Positions 41,668 to 50,095 of a stretch of DNA of 64,000 nt are shown here, one piece after another. Origin of the DNA: JBAZLV01 sp964586075 (GTDB lineage: Bacteria; Nitrospirota; UBA9217); NCBI GenBank assembly GCA_964586075.1, contig CAZPGZ010000004.1:62001-126000 (forward strand). The letters run 5' to 3'. The notes beneath the pieces are model-generated. The model ran no database searches, had not been told where the DNA came from, and was given only the letters and a program-made list of their open reading frames with translations. The position numbers and the translations under genes are program-made. Each line of letters starts with the position of its first letter. The stretch's first letter is position 1.

Positions 41668-42021
41668 TTGATTAACCGTATTCTCGAGGATCTTCTTGCG
41701 TCAGTAAACGGTGCCCAGGCCGTGATCTTTCTGGACGGCGACGGTGAAGCCATTGCCCAGGTTGGGGAGGCGGCCAGAGATATCAAACTGGCCGGTGCCT
41801 GGAAGGAAATACAGCTTGATCATATTAAGGAAATCGCAGAGCGTCTTAAACTCGGCAATGTGCAGGCAGTGCTGTTTTCGCTCGAAGAGGGGAACGAACT
41901 GATTGCACCGATGTCAGGAGAGTACTGCCTCCTTCTTTTTTTATCTGCGTACGCAAATATTCAGGCCGCGATGGAAGAGCTCAAAAACGCAATTGAACTT
42001 CTCAAGAAGGACATTGAATAA
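41668..42021 (+). CDS. Roadblock/LC7 domain protein
   Basis: This 117-residue single-domain protein of the roadblock/LC7 (MglB-like) fold has the N-terminus INRILEDLLASVNGAQAVIFLDGDG and a C-terminal helix AMEELKNAIELLKKDIE. Such proteins regulate small Ras-like GTPases such as MglA, but no GTPase gene is adjacent. The frame has a GTG at 41662 that overlaps the GGAGG Shine-Dalgarno (41658-41662), so the TTG at 41668 is the better start. It converges on accA with an 11-base gap. Confidence 0.75.
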   Translation: MINRILEDLLASVNGAQAVIFLDGDGEAIAQVGEAARDIKLAGAWKEIQLDHIKEIAERLKLGNVQAVLFSLEEGNELIAPMSGEYCLLLFLSAYANIQAAMEELKNAIELLKKDIE

Positions 42022-42032
42022 CCAAGGCGGCT

Positions 42033-42992
42033 TTAGAGCTGATCAAACAGCCCTAATTTTCTGTATTTCTCGTATCGGAGTTTTACGAGTTCCTTCGCCG
42101 GGATATTTTTTATATCCGTCAGGTTCCTGATGATGGCATCTTTCAACAACTCTGCAGCTCTGCGCGGATCTCGGTGAGCGCCGCCGATGGGCTCCTCCAC
42201 AACTTCGTCGATCACCTTCATTTGGAAAAGGTCCGGTGCGGTAATTTTCAGGAGTTCCGCCGCTTCACTGGCCTTGGAGCTGTTGTCCCACAGAATGGCC
42301 GCGCACCCCTCCGGTGATATGACGGAATAGGTAGCATGCTCCAGCATGAGCACGCGGTCAGCAACGCCCAGAGCAAGCGCGCCGCCGCTTCCCCCTTCAC
42401 CAATCACCGCGGAGATAATAGGCACGGCAAGCGTTGACATCACTGCAAGATTTCGGGCAATGGACTCCCCCTGTCCCCGCTCTTCAGCACCGATTCCCGG
42501 GGCAGCTCCCTGGGTATCGATGAAGGTTATGATCGGCCGGTTGAATCTTTCGGCAAACCGCATCAACCGCAACGCCTTTCGGTAACCTTCAGGGTTTGCC
42601 TGGCCGAAATTGCGCGTCACCCGTTCCTTGATCGTTCTGCCTTTCTGATGGCCGATTACGACGACCGGCATGCCGTCCAGCTTCGCGATGCCGCAAACGA
42701 TGGCAGGATCGTCCGCGAAGCCGCGGTCGCCGTGTATTTCTATAAAATCGGTAAGCATGGCCTCGATATAGTCAAGGGTATAGGGGCGGTTGGCGTGCCG
42801 TGAAATCTGCACTTTCTGCCAGGGGGTGAGGCGCGAATAGATTTCAGTCAGCAGCTGGTCGGACTTTTTTTGAAGCTTGAGAATTTCTTCTTCGAGGTCA
42901 ATGCCGCCATTGGAGGTGAAAAGGGTCAGCTCTTCTATTTTTTTCTCCAACTCAGCAATCGGTTTTTCAAAATCCAGATATTCCTGCGGCAA
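42033..42992 (-). CDS. accA: Acetyl-CoA carboxylase carboxyltransferase subunit alpha
   Basis: This 319-residue protein is of normal AccA length. It contains VVVIGHQKGRTIKERVTRNFG, FIDTQGAAPGIGAEERGQ, GEGGSGGALALG and YSVISPEGCAAILW, which match the alpha subunit of carboxyltransferase. It works with AccD and biotinylated AccB in the first step of fatty acid synthesis, so it depends on the biotin operon at 17.8 kb. The start is TTG 42992 with CGAGGAG six bases upstream. A good promoter lies at 43109-43081 on the minus strand. Confidence 0.94.
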   Translation of the reverse strand: MPQEYLDFEKPIAELEKKIEELTLFTSNGGIDLEEEILKLQKKSDQLLTEIYSRLTPWQKVQISRHANRPYTLDYIEAMLTDFIEIHGDRGFADDPAIVCGIAKLDGMPVVVIGHQKGRTIKERVTRNFGQANPEGYRKALRLMRFAERFNRPIITFIDTQGAAPGIGAEERGQGESIARNLAVMSTLAVPIISAVIGEGGSGGALALGVADRVLMLEHATYSVISPEGCAAILWDNSSKASEAAELLKITAPDLFQMKVIDEVVEEPIGGAHRDPRRAAELLKDAIIRNLTDIKNIPAKELVKLRYEKYRKLGLFDQL

Positions 42993-43080
42993 AACAAGCT
43001 CCTCGCAACGTCAGAATTCTAAAACAGTGATGCCGCTCATAATGACGCGGCAGGGGACAAAACAATTCAATTAATTGTCT

Positions 43081-43109
43081 ATTATCGGATATTAAACTAT
43101 TCTTGTCAA
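43081..43109 (-). promoter_or_regulatory. Promoter of accA
   Basis: On the minus strand, TTGACA (43109-43104) and GATAAT (43086-43081) are 17 bases apart. It stands back to back with the rplI promoter, 22 bases between the two minus-35 elements. Confidence 0.7.
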
Positions 43110-43131
43110 GAATTAGTAGAAAAATTCGTTG

Positions 43132-43160
43132 TTGACAGGTAGCCTCGGTTTTGGTAGTAT
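43132..43160 (+). promoter_or_regulatory. Promoter of rplI
   Basis: TTGACA (43132-43137) and TAGTAT (43155-43160) have a 17-base spacer. Transcription near 43167 leaves a short leader with AAGGAG before the ATG at 43200. Confidence 0.75.
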
Positions 43161-43199
43161 CGTCCATTCATACGCCGTTCGAAAGGAGCAGTCCCAGCA

Positions 43200-43646
43200 A
43201 TGCAGGTGATATTACGCGAAGATATTGAAAAATTAGGCAAGATCGGCGACCTCGTGAAGGTTGCTGATGGTTATGCCAGGAATTATCTGGTCCCGAAGAA
43301 AAAAGCAATTGAGGCGACACCGAAGAACCTGAATGCCATGAATCATGCAAAAAAGATGGTGTCGGACCGTATCCGCAAAATCAAAAAAGAAGCGACTGCT
43401 GAAGCGGATAAGATGAAGGGCCTCTCCGTCACCATTCGCGCCAAAGCGGGAGAAGAGGGAAAACTGTTTGGTTCCGTCACGTCCATGGATATTGCAGAGG
43501 CCATGAAAGTACAGGGTATTGCTGTTGATAAGCGAAAAATTGTGCTCGATGAACCGATTAAACGGCTCGGCGATTTTACGGTGTCCATTAAACTACATGC
43601 CGACATTACGGCAGACGTTAAAGTCTCGGTGGTCGCAGAGGAGTAG
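43200..43646 (+). CDS. rplI: 50S ribosomal protein L9
   Basis: This 148-residue protein begins MQVILREDIEKLGKIGDLV and has GYARNYLVPKKKAIEAT (the L9 N-domain signature) and a long central helix. Its C-domain contains GKLFGSVTSMDIAEAM. L9 binds 23S rRNA at the base of the L1 stalk. It has its own promoter and is followed by a terminator-like hairpin and dnaB. The usual upstream partners rpsF and rpsR are absent, since accA lies divergently instead. Confidence 0.95.
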   Translation: MQVILREDIEKLGKIGDLVKVADGYARNYLVPKKKAIEATPKNLNAMNHAKKMVSDRIRKIKKEATAEADKMKGLSVTIRAKAGEEGKLFGSVTSMDIAEAMKVQGIAVDKRKIVLDEPIKRLGDFTVSIKLHADITADVKVSVVAEE

Positions 43647-43703
43647 AGCCAGGCCCGCTTCTCAGATGATATTGCGTTTCCTTCAGAAAACAACAACCCT
43701 ATC

Positions 43704-43734
43704 AGGCTGGTGCGTGCACCAGCCTTAGTTTTTT
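43704..43734 (+). terminator. Hairpin with T run between rplI and dnaB
   Basis: AGGCTGGTG (43704-43712) and CACCAGCCT (43717-43725) pair perfectly around CGTG; TAG and six T residues follow. It is a good rho-independent terminator or attenuator 30 bases before the dnaB ATG; no separate dnaB promoter is evident. Confidence 0.85.
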
Positions 43735-43763
43735 ATTTCTCTGGTAAAAGTCCGAGGTTGCCC

Positions 43764-45152
43764 ATGTCTGTGCAAACCGAAGTTCCCCTTCAAAAACTTC
43801 CTCCTCAAAACCTCGAAGCTGAGCAAATGGTCCTTGGAGCGATTCTCATAGAAAATGACTCCATGAACAAGGTTATCGATCTCATTGAGCCCGATGATTT
43901 CTATAAAGACGCGCACCGGCGGATTTTCAGGACTATGATCGACATGTTTGAGTCTGGAGAGGCCATCGATCTGATAACACTGACAGACGCGCTTCGCGGA
44001 AAAGTCGGGCTTGAAACAATAGGCGGAGCCTCCTATCTTGCCTATCTGGTAAGCGTGGTGCCGACGGCTGCAAATATCAAAAATCATGCGCGGATTGTGC
44101 GTGAAAAGGCCGTTTTAAGAAAACTGATCCACACCGCAACGGATATTATAACCCAAAGCTACGATGATTCGCGGACGGTCATTAATATCGATGAACTTCT
44201 CGATCGTGCGGAAAAATCAATTTTTGAAATTGCGCAGAAAAAAATTCGTGAATCATTTGTTTCGATGAAAAACATCGTGGGGCACAGTTTTGCCATTGTT
44301 GAAAAACTGTATGAGCGGAAGGAAATGGTCACCGGTCTTCCGACCGGTTTTGTCGACCTTGACGAGCGTACTTCGGGACTGCATCCCAGCGACTTGATTA
44401 TTGTCGCCGGCAGACCGTCCATGGGTAAAACGGCGTTTTGTCTGAATATTGCGGCTTATGCGGCAATAGAGAAAGGGAAAAGCATCGGCATATTCAGTCT
44501 CGAAATGGCCAAAGAGCAGCTTGTACTGCGCCTTTTGGGGGCCGAGTCACGGGTGGATGCTCATAAACTGCGTACCGGCCATTTGTCTCAGCGTGATTGG
44601 ACCCCCCTGTCCAATGCCGCGGGCAGGCTGGCTGAAGCGCCGATTTTCATCGATGATACGGCCGCGATATCAGTGCTTGAGATGCGCGCGAAGGCCCGAA
44701 GGCTGAAGGCTGACCAGGGGCTGGATCTGATTATCGTTGATTATCTTCAGCTTATGCGGGGCAGGGGGGATGAAGGAAATCGTGAACAGGAAATATCAAG
44801 CATTTCACGCTCATTAAAAGCCCTTGCCAAGGAACTGCAGGTTCCGGTTATTGCCCTCTCGCAGTTGAACCGTTCGGTGGAAACGCGTCCCGGCAAGGAT
44901 AAAAAGCCATTGCTCGCAGACCTGCGCGAGTCCGGAGCCATTGAACAGGATGCGGATGTGATATTATTTATCTATCGGGACGAGGTCTATAATAAATGCG
45001 AATGCCCGCCGGATGGGGAATGTCTTTGTGGCCAGAGAGGCCGGGCGGAAGTGATCATCGGTAAACAAAGAAACGGACCCATCGGCAAGGTAGATTTAAC
45101 GTTTATTAATCGCTATACACGGTTTGAAAATTCGGAGAAGAGAGAGCTTTAA
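43764..45152 (+). CDS. dnaB: Replicative DNA helicase DnaB with a four-cysteine loop
   Basis: This 462-residue hexameric helicase starts at ATG 43764, after GAGG; the open frame from 43710 overlaps the terminator hairpin. The N-terminal domain (PPQNLEAEQMVLGAIL) and the RecA-like domain with IIVAGRPSMGKTAFCLN (Walker A), LIIVDYLQLM (Walker B) and ALSQLNRSVE are normal. Between DVILFIYRDEVYN and AEVIIGKQRNGP there is an insertion with Cys412, Cys414, Cys420 and Cys422 (CxCx5CxC). This could bind zinc or an iron-sulphur cluster; many DnaB proteins have a short cysteine-free loop here. Confidence 0.94.
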   Translation: MSVQTEVPLQKLPPQNLEAEQMVLGAILIENDSMNKVIDLIEPDDFYKDAHRRIFRTMIDMFESGEAIDLITLTDALRGKVGLETIGGASYLAYLVSVVPTAANIKNHARIVREKAVLRKLIHTATDIITQSYDDSRTVINIDELLDRAEKSIFEIAQKKIRESFVSMKNIVGHSFAIVEKLYERKEMVTGLPTGFVDLDERTSGLHPSDLIIVAGRPSMGKTAFCLNIAAYAAIEKGKSIGIFSLEMAKEQLVLRLLGAESRVDAHKLRTGHLSQRDWTPLSNAAGRLAEAPIFIDDTAAISVLEMRAKARRLKADQGLDLIIVDYLQLMRGRGDEGNREQEISSISRSLKALAKELQVPVIALSQLNRSVETRPGKDKKPLLADLRESGAIEQDADVILFIYRDEVYNKCECPPDGECLCGQRGRAEVIIGKQRNGPIGKVDLTFINRYTRFENSEKREL

Positions 45153-45241
45153 CAGGCGGGAATTTATTTCCCTTGCAGGCTGATAAAAATACCGCTGCAC
45201 TGTTTTATAACTACAGCAAATTTTCTTTTGGGAGGGGACCC

Positions 45242-46024
45242 TTGGCTTCGGAAAAGGCAGTGTTATCTGAAAATGTCCAGAAATATCTGCAAAAACTGGA
45301 CTGGAAATCCGCTATTTTAGAAATGGAAAAATTATTTGCTGTTGATCCGGACCCCATCGTCCGTGTGCGCATCGGGGATGCGCGCCAGAAACTCGACCAA
45401 AAAGTGGAAGCTGCAAGAGAATACGTCAGGGCGGCAAATCTCTATGCGGAAAAAGGGTTTGTAGTGAAAGCTCTTGCATTGTATAAACTTGCGCTCCGGC
45501 TCGATCCAGCGAATAAACAGGCTCAATCGCACATGGAATCACTGCATTCCAATAAAACCGTTAGTGAACGAAAAACCGAGCCCGTTGAGGCCGGTGCGTC
45601 AACGCCGGTGCGGAGCGTCATTCCGCTCTTCTCAGATTTCACCCAGCAGGAGTTCAATGAATTCACAAAACGCATGATTATTTCCACCGTTCCGGCCGGG
45701 AAAAAAATTATACGGGAAGGGGAGGCGGGAAATTCCATTTATGTTCTTACCCGCGGGGCGGTCCAGGTGTATGCGACCATTCAAGGAAAAAAAGTCGATC
45801 TTGCCGTTCTCCAACCGAGCGATTTCTTCGGCGAGATCGCATTTCTTACCGGAAAGCCCAGGACCGCGACTGTCGAGACGACCGAGGAGTCGGATATACT
45901 CGAGATCGCTGAGGAAGATATACTGGATATGATCCAAAAAAGCCCGCGGATACGGGAAGTTCTCCAGAACTACCATACCATGCGACTCCAGAGCACGCTT
46001 GAAAAGGTGAAAGAAGTTTTGTAG
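45242..46024 (+). CDS. TPR plus cyclic-nucleotide-binding domain protein, copy 1
   Basis: This 260-residue soluble protein has helical TPR-like repeats at residues 1-105 (MEKLFAVDPDPIVRVRIGD, YVRAANLYAEKGFVVKALA). A cyclic-nucleotide-binding (CRP-like) domain lies at about 125-245 with FFGEIAFLTGKPRTATVET as its phosphate-binding cassette. No helix-turn-helix follows, so it is not a transcription factor of CRP type. The start is TTG 45242, four bases after GGAGGGG; the paralogue 46073-46861 begins MASEKA in the same way. The frame is open back to 45173, but that part is not conserved in the paralogue. Function is unknown; it may scaffold a response to a nucleotide signal. Confidence 0.75.
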   Translation: MASEKAVLSENVQKYLQKLDWKSAILEMEKLFAVDPDPIVRVRIGDARQKLDQKVEAAREYVRAANLYAEKGFVVKALALYKLALRLDPANKQAQSHMESLHSNKTVSERKTEPVEAGASTPVRSVIPLFSDFTQQEFNEFTKRMIISTVPAGKKIIREGEAGNSIYVLTRGAVQVYATIQGKKVDLAVLQPSDFFGEIAFLTGKPRTATVETTEESDILEIAEEDILDMIQKSPRIREVLQNYHTMRLQSTLEKVKEVL

Positions 46025-46072
46025 CGCCTGTTTGTCCTGTTCAAATTTTGTCCAGAAACGGAGATACCTTAT

Positions 46073-46861
46073 ATGGCATCGGAAAAGGCGCAGTTGATCG
46101 AAACGATCCAGAACTACGTGAGCAAAGCCAATTATAAGGCAGCCATTCCGGAAATGGAAAAACTGTTTACGCTTGACCCTGATCCCATCATCAGGGTTCG
46201 CATGGGCGACGCCTATCAAAAGCTTAACCAGAAATCTGATGCCGTGAAAGAGTATATCCGTGCCGCAGACTTATATGCACAAGGCGGAGCTGTGGTCAAG
46301 TCCCTTGCCCAGTATAAGCTGGCGCTGCGGCTCGAACCGGGAAACAAACAGGCTCAGGAGCGGATCGAAGGTCTCCATGCAAACAAAACGGTGAAGGAAA
46401 GCAGGGTGGAGACTGAGGCCAAGACAGTGCAAAAGCCGGATAACAGTGTTTTGCCGCTCTTTGCACGGTTTTCGCAAGATGAGTTTAATGCGTTTACAAA
46501 AGTGATGAATGTCCATCCGCTTCCCGGAGGATTTCCCATAGTGCAGCAGAATGACACCGGCAAATCCGTTTATATTATCGCAGGCGGGTCCGTCAAGGTC
46601 TACACGACACTGATGTCCGGTGAACGGGTGGACCTTGCCATGCTCCGGCCCGGAGACTTTTTTGGTGAAATATCGTTTCTGACCGGAAAACCGCGCACCG
46701 CTACCGTGGAGACGGCCGAGGATTCTATCATCCTTGAGGTGACCGAAGACAAGTTGCGGGAGATTGTCTCGCAAAAACCAAGAATCAAAGAAGTACTGCA
46801 AAAATATTCCGAAATCCGCTCCAAAGGCACAGCCGAAAAAATTCAAGAAACAAATAAATAA
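46073..46861 (+). CDS. TPR plus cyclic-nucleotide-binding domain protein, copy 2
   Basis: This 262-residue tandem paralogue of the preceding gene has the same layout: TPR-like repeats (MEKLFTLDPDPIIRVRMGD, YIRAADLYAQGGAVVKSLA), a short linker, and a CRP-like nucleotide-binding domain with DFFGEISFLTGKPRTATVE. The two proteins share most of these motifs, so the pair arose by duplication. The Ala-rich linker differs. It lies 48 bases after copy 1 and 25 bases before the MEMO gene. Ligand and partner are unknown. Confidence 0.75.
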   Translation: MASEKAQLIETIQNYVSKANYKAAIPEMEKLFTLDPDPIIRVRMGDAYQKLNQKSDAVKEYIRAADLYAQGGAVVKSLAQYKLALRLEPGNKQAQERIEGLHANKTVKESRVETEAKTVQKPDNSVLPLFARFSQDEFNAFTKVMNVHPLPGGFPIVQQNDTGKSVYIIAGGSVKVYTTLMSGERVDLAMLRPGDFFGEISFLTGKPRTATVETAEDSIILEVTEDKLREIVSQKPRIKEVLQKYSEIRSKGTAEKIQETNK

Positions 46862-46886
46862 CGCTCCCCTCACCGTGGAGGCGCTT

Positions 46887-47699
46887 ATGCTCCGTCAGCC
46901 GGCAGTCGCAGGTCGTTTTTATAATGGCACTTTGGAATCACTGCGGAAACAGGTGCAGAACTATGTTTTCCCGGTGGCCGAGCGGAAAAAGGTTTTGGGC
47001 ATACTCTCCCCTCATGCGGGCCTGATGTATTCCGGACCGGTGGCAGGCGCCGTGTACTCCAGTATTATCATCCCGGATACTGTCGTATTGATCGGACCGA
47101 ACCATACCGGTCTCGGTTCCCCGGTGTCAATTATGACCGAAGGGGACTGGGAAACACCCCTCGGAAAAGTGAGTATCGATCAACCGTTGGCACGTTCCAT
47201 TCTTGCAAAATCACCACGCATTCGGGAAGATTCACTTGCCCATCTGCACGAGCACTCTCTTGAAGTCCAGCTTCCTTTTCTTCAGTATTATAGGGATTCT
47301 TTCAGCATGGTACCGATCCAGATGCTGGATGTAAGGCTTGATACCTGTCAGGAAGTCGGGAAGGCAATTGCGGAAGCTATACGAGAGCAGAACAAAAAAG
47401 CTGGCGAAGTGCTGATCGTGGCCAGCTCGGACATGAGCCATTATGAGCGTGCTGAATCCGCGCGGGAAAAAGATCTCATGGCGATCCAGCACGTTCTGGA
47501 TCTCGATCCCCAGGGACTGTATCGCACGGTAAAGAATTACGGCATCACCATGTGCGGATACGGACCCGCAGTTGCCATGCTTGCTGCAACGAAACTCCTT
47601 GGCGCGACACAAGCGTCACTTATCAAATACGCAAATTCCGGCGATGTGAGCGGTGACTACGAGCAGGTTGTCGGATATGCCGGCGCTATCATTATGTAA
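46887..47699 (+). CDS. amrB: MEMO1-family protein (AmmeMemoRadiSam system protein B)
   Basis: This 270-residue protein has the start ATG 46887 behind GGAGG; the longer frame from 46764 overlaps the previous gene in another frame. RQPAVAGRFYNGTLESLRK at the N-terminus, SPHAGLMYSGPVAGAVYS, IGPNHTGLG, EHSLEVQLPFLQY and SSDMSHYE are MEMO family features. The histidines of these motifs form a metal site like that of LigB dioxygenases. In many bacteria it is next to an AMMECR1 protein and a radical SAM enzyme, but neither is adjacent here. Its role is not established. Confidence 0.88.
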   Translation: MLRQPAVAGRFYNGTLESLRKQVQNYVFPVAERKKVLGILSPHAGLMYSGPVAGAVYSSIIIPDTVVLIGPNHTGLGSPVSIMTEGDWETPLGKVSIDQPLARSILAKSPRIREDSLAHLHEHSLEVQLPFLQYYRDSFSMVPIQMLDVRLDTCQEVGKAIAEAIREQNKKAGEVLIVASSDMSHYERAESAREKDLMAIQHVLDLDPQGLYRTVKNYGITMCGYGPAVAMLAATKLLGATQASLIKYANSGDVSGDYEQVVGYAGAIIM

Positions 47700-47780
47700 T
47701 CCATTACATACTTGTGAATATAACCTACCAATTGTTCATTTCGAGCAAATCTAACTAACTGAAAAATAAAATATTTACAA

Positions 47781-47796
47781 TGGCATGAATCTTGCT
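47781..47796 (+). promoter_or_regulatory. Sigma-54 promoter of the minor pilin/PilY1 operon
   Basis: TGGCATG-N4-TTGCT matches the sigma-54 consensus with the correct spacing of GG (47782-47783) and GC (47794-47795). Transcription should start near 47806, about 40 bases before pilV. Confidence 0.82.
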
Positions 47797-47847
47797 CATA
47801 CTCTTGTGTGTGGAATTAGGATTTGGTTTAATAGAGGAGTGTACTGT

Positions 47848-48369
47848 ATGATAAAAAAAATGGCGTACAAGAAGCAAGCTCAGTCCGGTTTCACCTTGAT
47901 TGAGCTTCTTATTGCTCTTGTGATATTAGCTATTGGTCTTCTTGCTGCAGCAGCCATGCAGGGCACGGCAATCAATTCCAATGCGTTTGCGTATCGTCAT
48001 GCAGAGATTACAGCAGTCGGCCAAATGGTCATGGATGATCTGCTTTCGCAATTTTTGCAGGCTACATCCCCTCCCAGCCTTTTTTATCAGCAATTTAATC
48101 CGAATCCATTAAATCCTGCTCAACAGATTTTTGTATACCAATACAATCGGTTTCCGCCGTATAACTGGGAATCGAATCCGGTTGCCACTACCAACTATGT
48201 TGTTCCGGGCGTGGGTACTTTTCAAGCGACATATACTGTGACGACAAATACCCCTGCCAGAAATATTTCCCGGGTTCAGGTGCAGATATTCATGTTAGAT
48301 GCGGCAGGAAATGCGCAACCCGTGCCGTTTAATTTAATTAACTATAGAAAAATGCCGCCGAGCACATAA
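47848..48369 (+). CDS. pilV: Minor pilin PilV
   Basis: This 173-residue type IV prepilin is taken from ATG 47848, which has AGAGGAG upstream; the open frame from 47785 overlaps the promoter. The leader ends in QAQSG, followed by FTLIELLIALVILAIGLLAAA with Glu at position +5. The stretch after it (MQGTAINSN, HAEITAVGQMVMDDLL) is PilV-like. As a minor pilin it should sit in the tip complex with PilW, PilX and PilY1, which follow. It is the first gene behind the sigma-54 promoter. Confidence 0.85.
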   Translation: MIKKMAYKKQAQSGFTLIELLIALVILAIGLLAAAAMQGTAINSNAFAYRHAEITAVGQMVMDDLLSQFLQATSPPSLFYQQFNPNPLNPAQQIFVYQYNRFPPYNWESNPVATTNYVVPGVGTFQATYTVTTNTPARNISRVQVQIFMLDAAGNAQPVPFNLINYRKMPPST

Positions 48370-48379
48370 AACGGAGTGC

Positions 48380-49498
48380 ATGCTTATGATGATTGCTTGC
48401 AGACAAGATAAACAAAAAGGTTTCACGCTGATTGAACTTCTGATGGTAGCATTTATGCTCGGACTGGTTATGATATCGCTTTATTCACTTTACACTTCCA
48501 GTCAGCGGCATGCGTACGTTCAGGAAGAGGTTGCTGATGTCCAGCAGAACCTGCGGGTCGCGATGGACAGCATAACCAGAGATGTGCGGCACGCGGGTTT
48601 TATGACTACGGAATTTTATAATACAAGTTCCGTTGGAAGAGGCACGATTAATCCTTCGACAAATGGCAACTCGACTCAGACCATTAATACCGCGTTGAAC
48701 AACGCCGCAAACTCCACTACCTTGCCTGCTACCCGTGATGTTATAACAGGGGTAACAGGGACACATGCAGATTTTCTGACGCTAAATGCTGCTGCGCCGA
48801 CTATTACTTTTGCCAGACTTGATTCCAAACAGAATTGGACAGCGGGTGCAGCTTTTACCTTTACGGTATCAACGCCTGAATCAGTCGATCTTTTCAATGT
48901 GGATGCTACCAATCCTGACTACGTAAGAATTATCGATCCCGTGGTGCATAAGCAGTCAACGTACGATGCAAACCCGACAGTTGGGGGAACGGTTTTCCGA
49001 GTGAGTAATAAGAACAGGGCCGCTCAAACCATTGAGTTGACCTGGGTGTCCGGAAACACTCCTGTCCATGAGTATAAACGGAATGATATTATTGTAAAAA
49101 TTTCTGGTGCTGCCGCCCCATTTCCTACAACAATAACTTATTGTCTCGGTCCGACTACCGGCTGCCCGCCTGCCGGTGCAACTGCTGTAGGAGCAAACCA
49201 GTGTGTGCAGAAAGGCCCGAATGATACGACCATGTGTCTCCTGAGGATCGAGAACAATGTAACGCAAGTTGTTGCTTCTGGACTATCCGGCCTTCAGTTT
49301 ACCTATCTTCTGGATAATCTGAATGAGGTGCCTAATGCGGTCACGGCTTTGCCGCTTACGGATCTTACTCCAATACGGGCAATTCGCGTTAACATCACCG
49401 GCCAAACAGCAACCGCAAGGTCCCTGACAGGCACAGGCGAACATGTCCGCACCATGACATCAGTTGTCAAGTTGCAAAACAGATATATGTCCCAGTAA
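48380..49498 (+). CDS. pilW: Minor pilin PilW
   Basis: This 372-residue protein has a prepilin leader ending in KQKG and FTLIELLMVAFMLGLVMISLY. It is followed by the PilW-type stretch VQQNLRVAMDSITRDVRHAGFM. The large C-terminal domain is rich in Thr, Asn and Val and carries cysteines (CLGPTTGC, NQCVQ, TMCLLRI) that may form disulphides. CGGAG lies just before the ATG; two further in-frame ATGs follow within nine bases. It lies 10 bases after pilV and is expected in the same tip complex. Confidence 0.85.
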   Translation: MLMMIACRQDKQKGFTLIELLMVAFMLGLVMISLYSLYTSSQRHAYVQEEVADVQQNLRVAMDSITRDVRHAGFMTTEFYNTSSVGRGTINPSTNGNSTQTINTALNNAANSTTLPATRDVITGVTGTHADFLTLNAAAPTITFARLDSKQNWTAGAAFTFTVSTPESVDLFNVDATNPDYVRIIDPVVHKQSTYDANPTVGGTVFRVSNKNRAAQTIELTWVSGNTPVHEYKRNDIIVKISGAAAPFPTTITYCLGPTTGCPPAGATAVGANQCVQKGPNDTTMCLLRIENNVTQVVASGLSGLQFTYLLDNLNEVPNAVTALPLTDLTPIRAIRVNITGQTATARSLTGTGEHVRTMTSVVKLQNRYMSQ

Positions 49499-49539
49499 TA
49501 GTTTGAGAGCGTTTCTCTTTTAAAAGGAGACAGACTGCG

Positions 49540-50073
49540 GTGAAAACTACCCGAAAACTAAATACAGAATCAAAAAGAATGATGGGTGCGAATAAACTCA
49601 AAATTAGTAATGAGCGCGGCATGGCTCTTATTATAGCGTTGGTGATGCTTGCTGTTCTGGGTATGCTCGGAGTGCTTGCTCTGAATACATCCACAACGGA
49701 ACTGCGCATTGCCGGTAATTATCGGAATGACAATATTGCTTTTTATAATTCTAACACGATTGAAGCTTATGGCCCGAATAATAGTACAATTGAAAATTTA
49801 GTTTCAAAGGATACCACCAGCTTGTCTACCTACCCAAGTGGTACAGTGCAATATTTGCCGATGACAAGTGGCTTACCAGCCAATGCTCTTGGGCAAACAT
49901 CGATAAGAATACAATATCTCTGTGTCAGTCAGGCGCCTCCGGGTCTGCCAAGTGATGTTAAGGCTTTTCACTATGTGGTTACCGTAGTAGGCAAAGGGCT
50001 TAACAATGCTGAATATGTTACAGAGTCAGAAATAATCAAGCTGCTGCCGATAGACATCGAAACCGATTGTTGA
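49540..50073 (+). CDS. pilX: Minor pilin PilX
   Basis: This 177-residue protein starts at GTG behind AGGAGA. After a basic leader it has the PilX N-terminal signature NERGMALIIALVMLAVLGMLG and TTELRIAGNYRNDNIAFYNS. The usual FTLIE is replaced by MALII, as in other PilX proteins. It is shorter than PilW and anchors the tip complex. The gene precedes a small secreted protein and pilY1 in the operon. Confidence 0.82.
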   Translation: MKTTRKLNTESKRMMGANKLKISNERGMALIIALVMLAVLGMLGVLALNTSTTELRIAGNYRNDNIAFYNSNTIEAYGPNNSTIENLVSKDTTSLSTYPSGTVQYLPMTSGLPANALGQTSIRIQYLCVSQAPPGLPSDVKAFHYVVTVVGKGLNNAEYVTESEIIKLLPIDIETDC

Positions 50074-50095
50074 AAAGGGAAAAGGAGAAGCTGTT

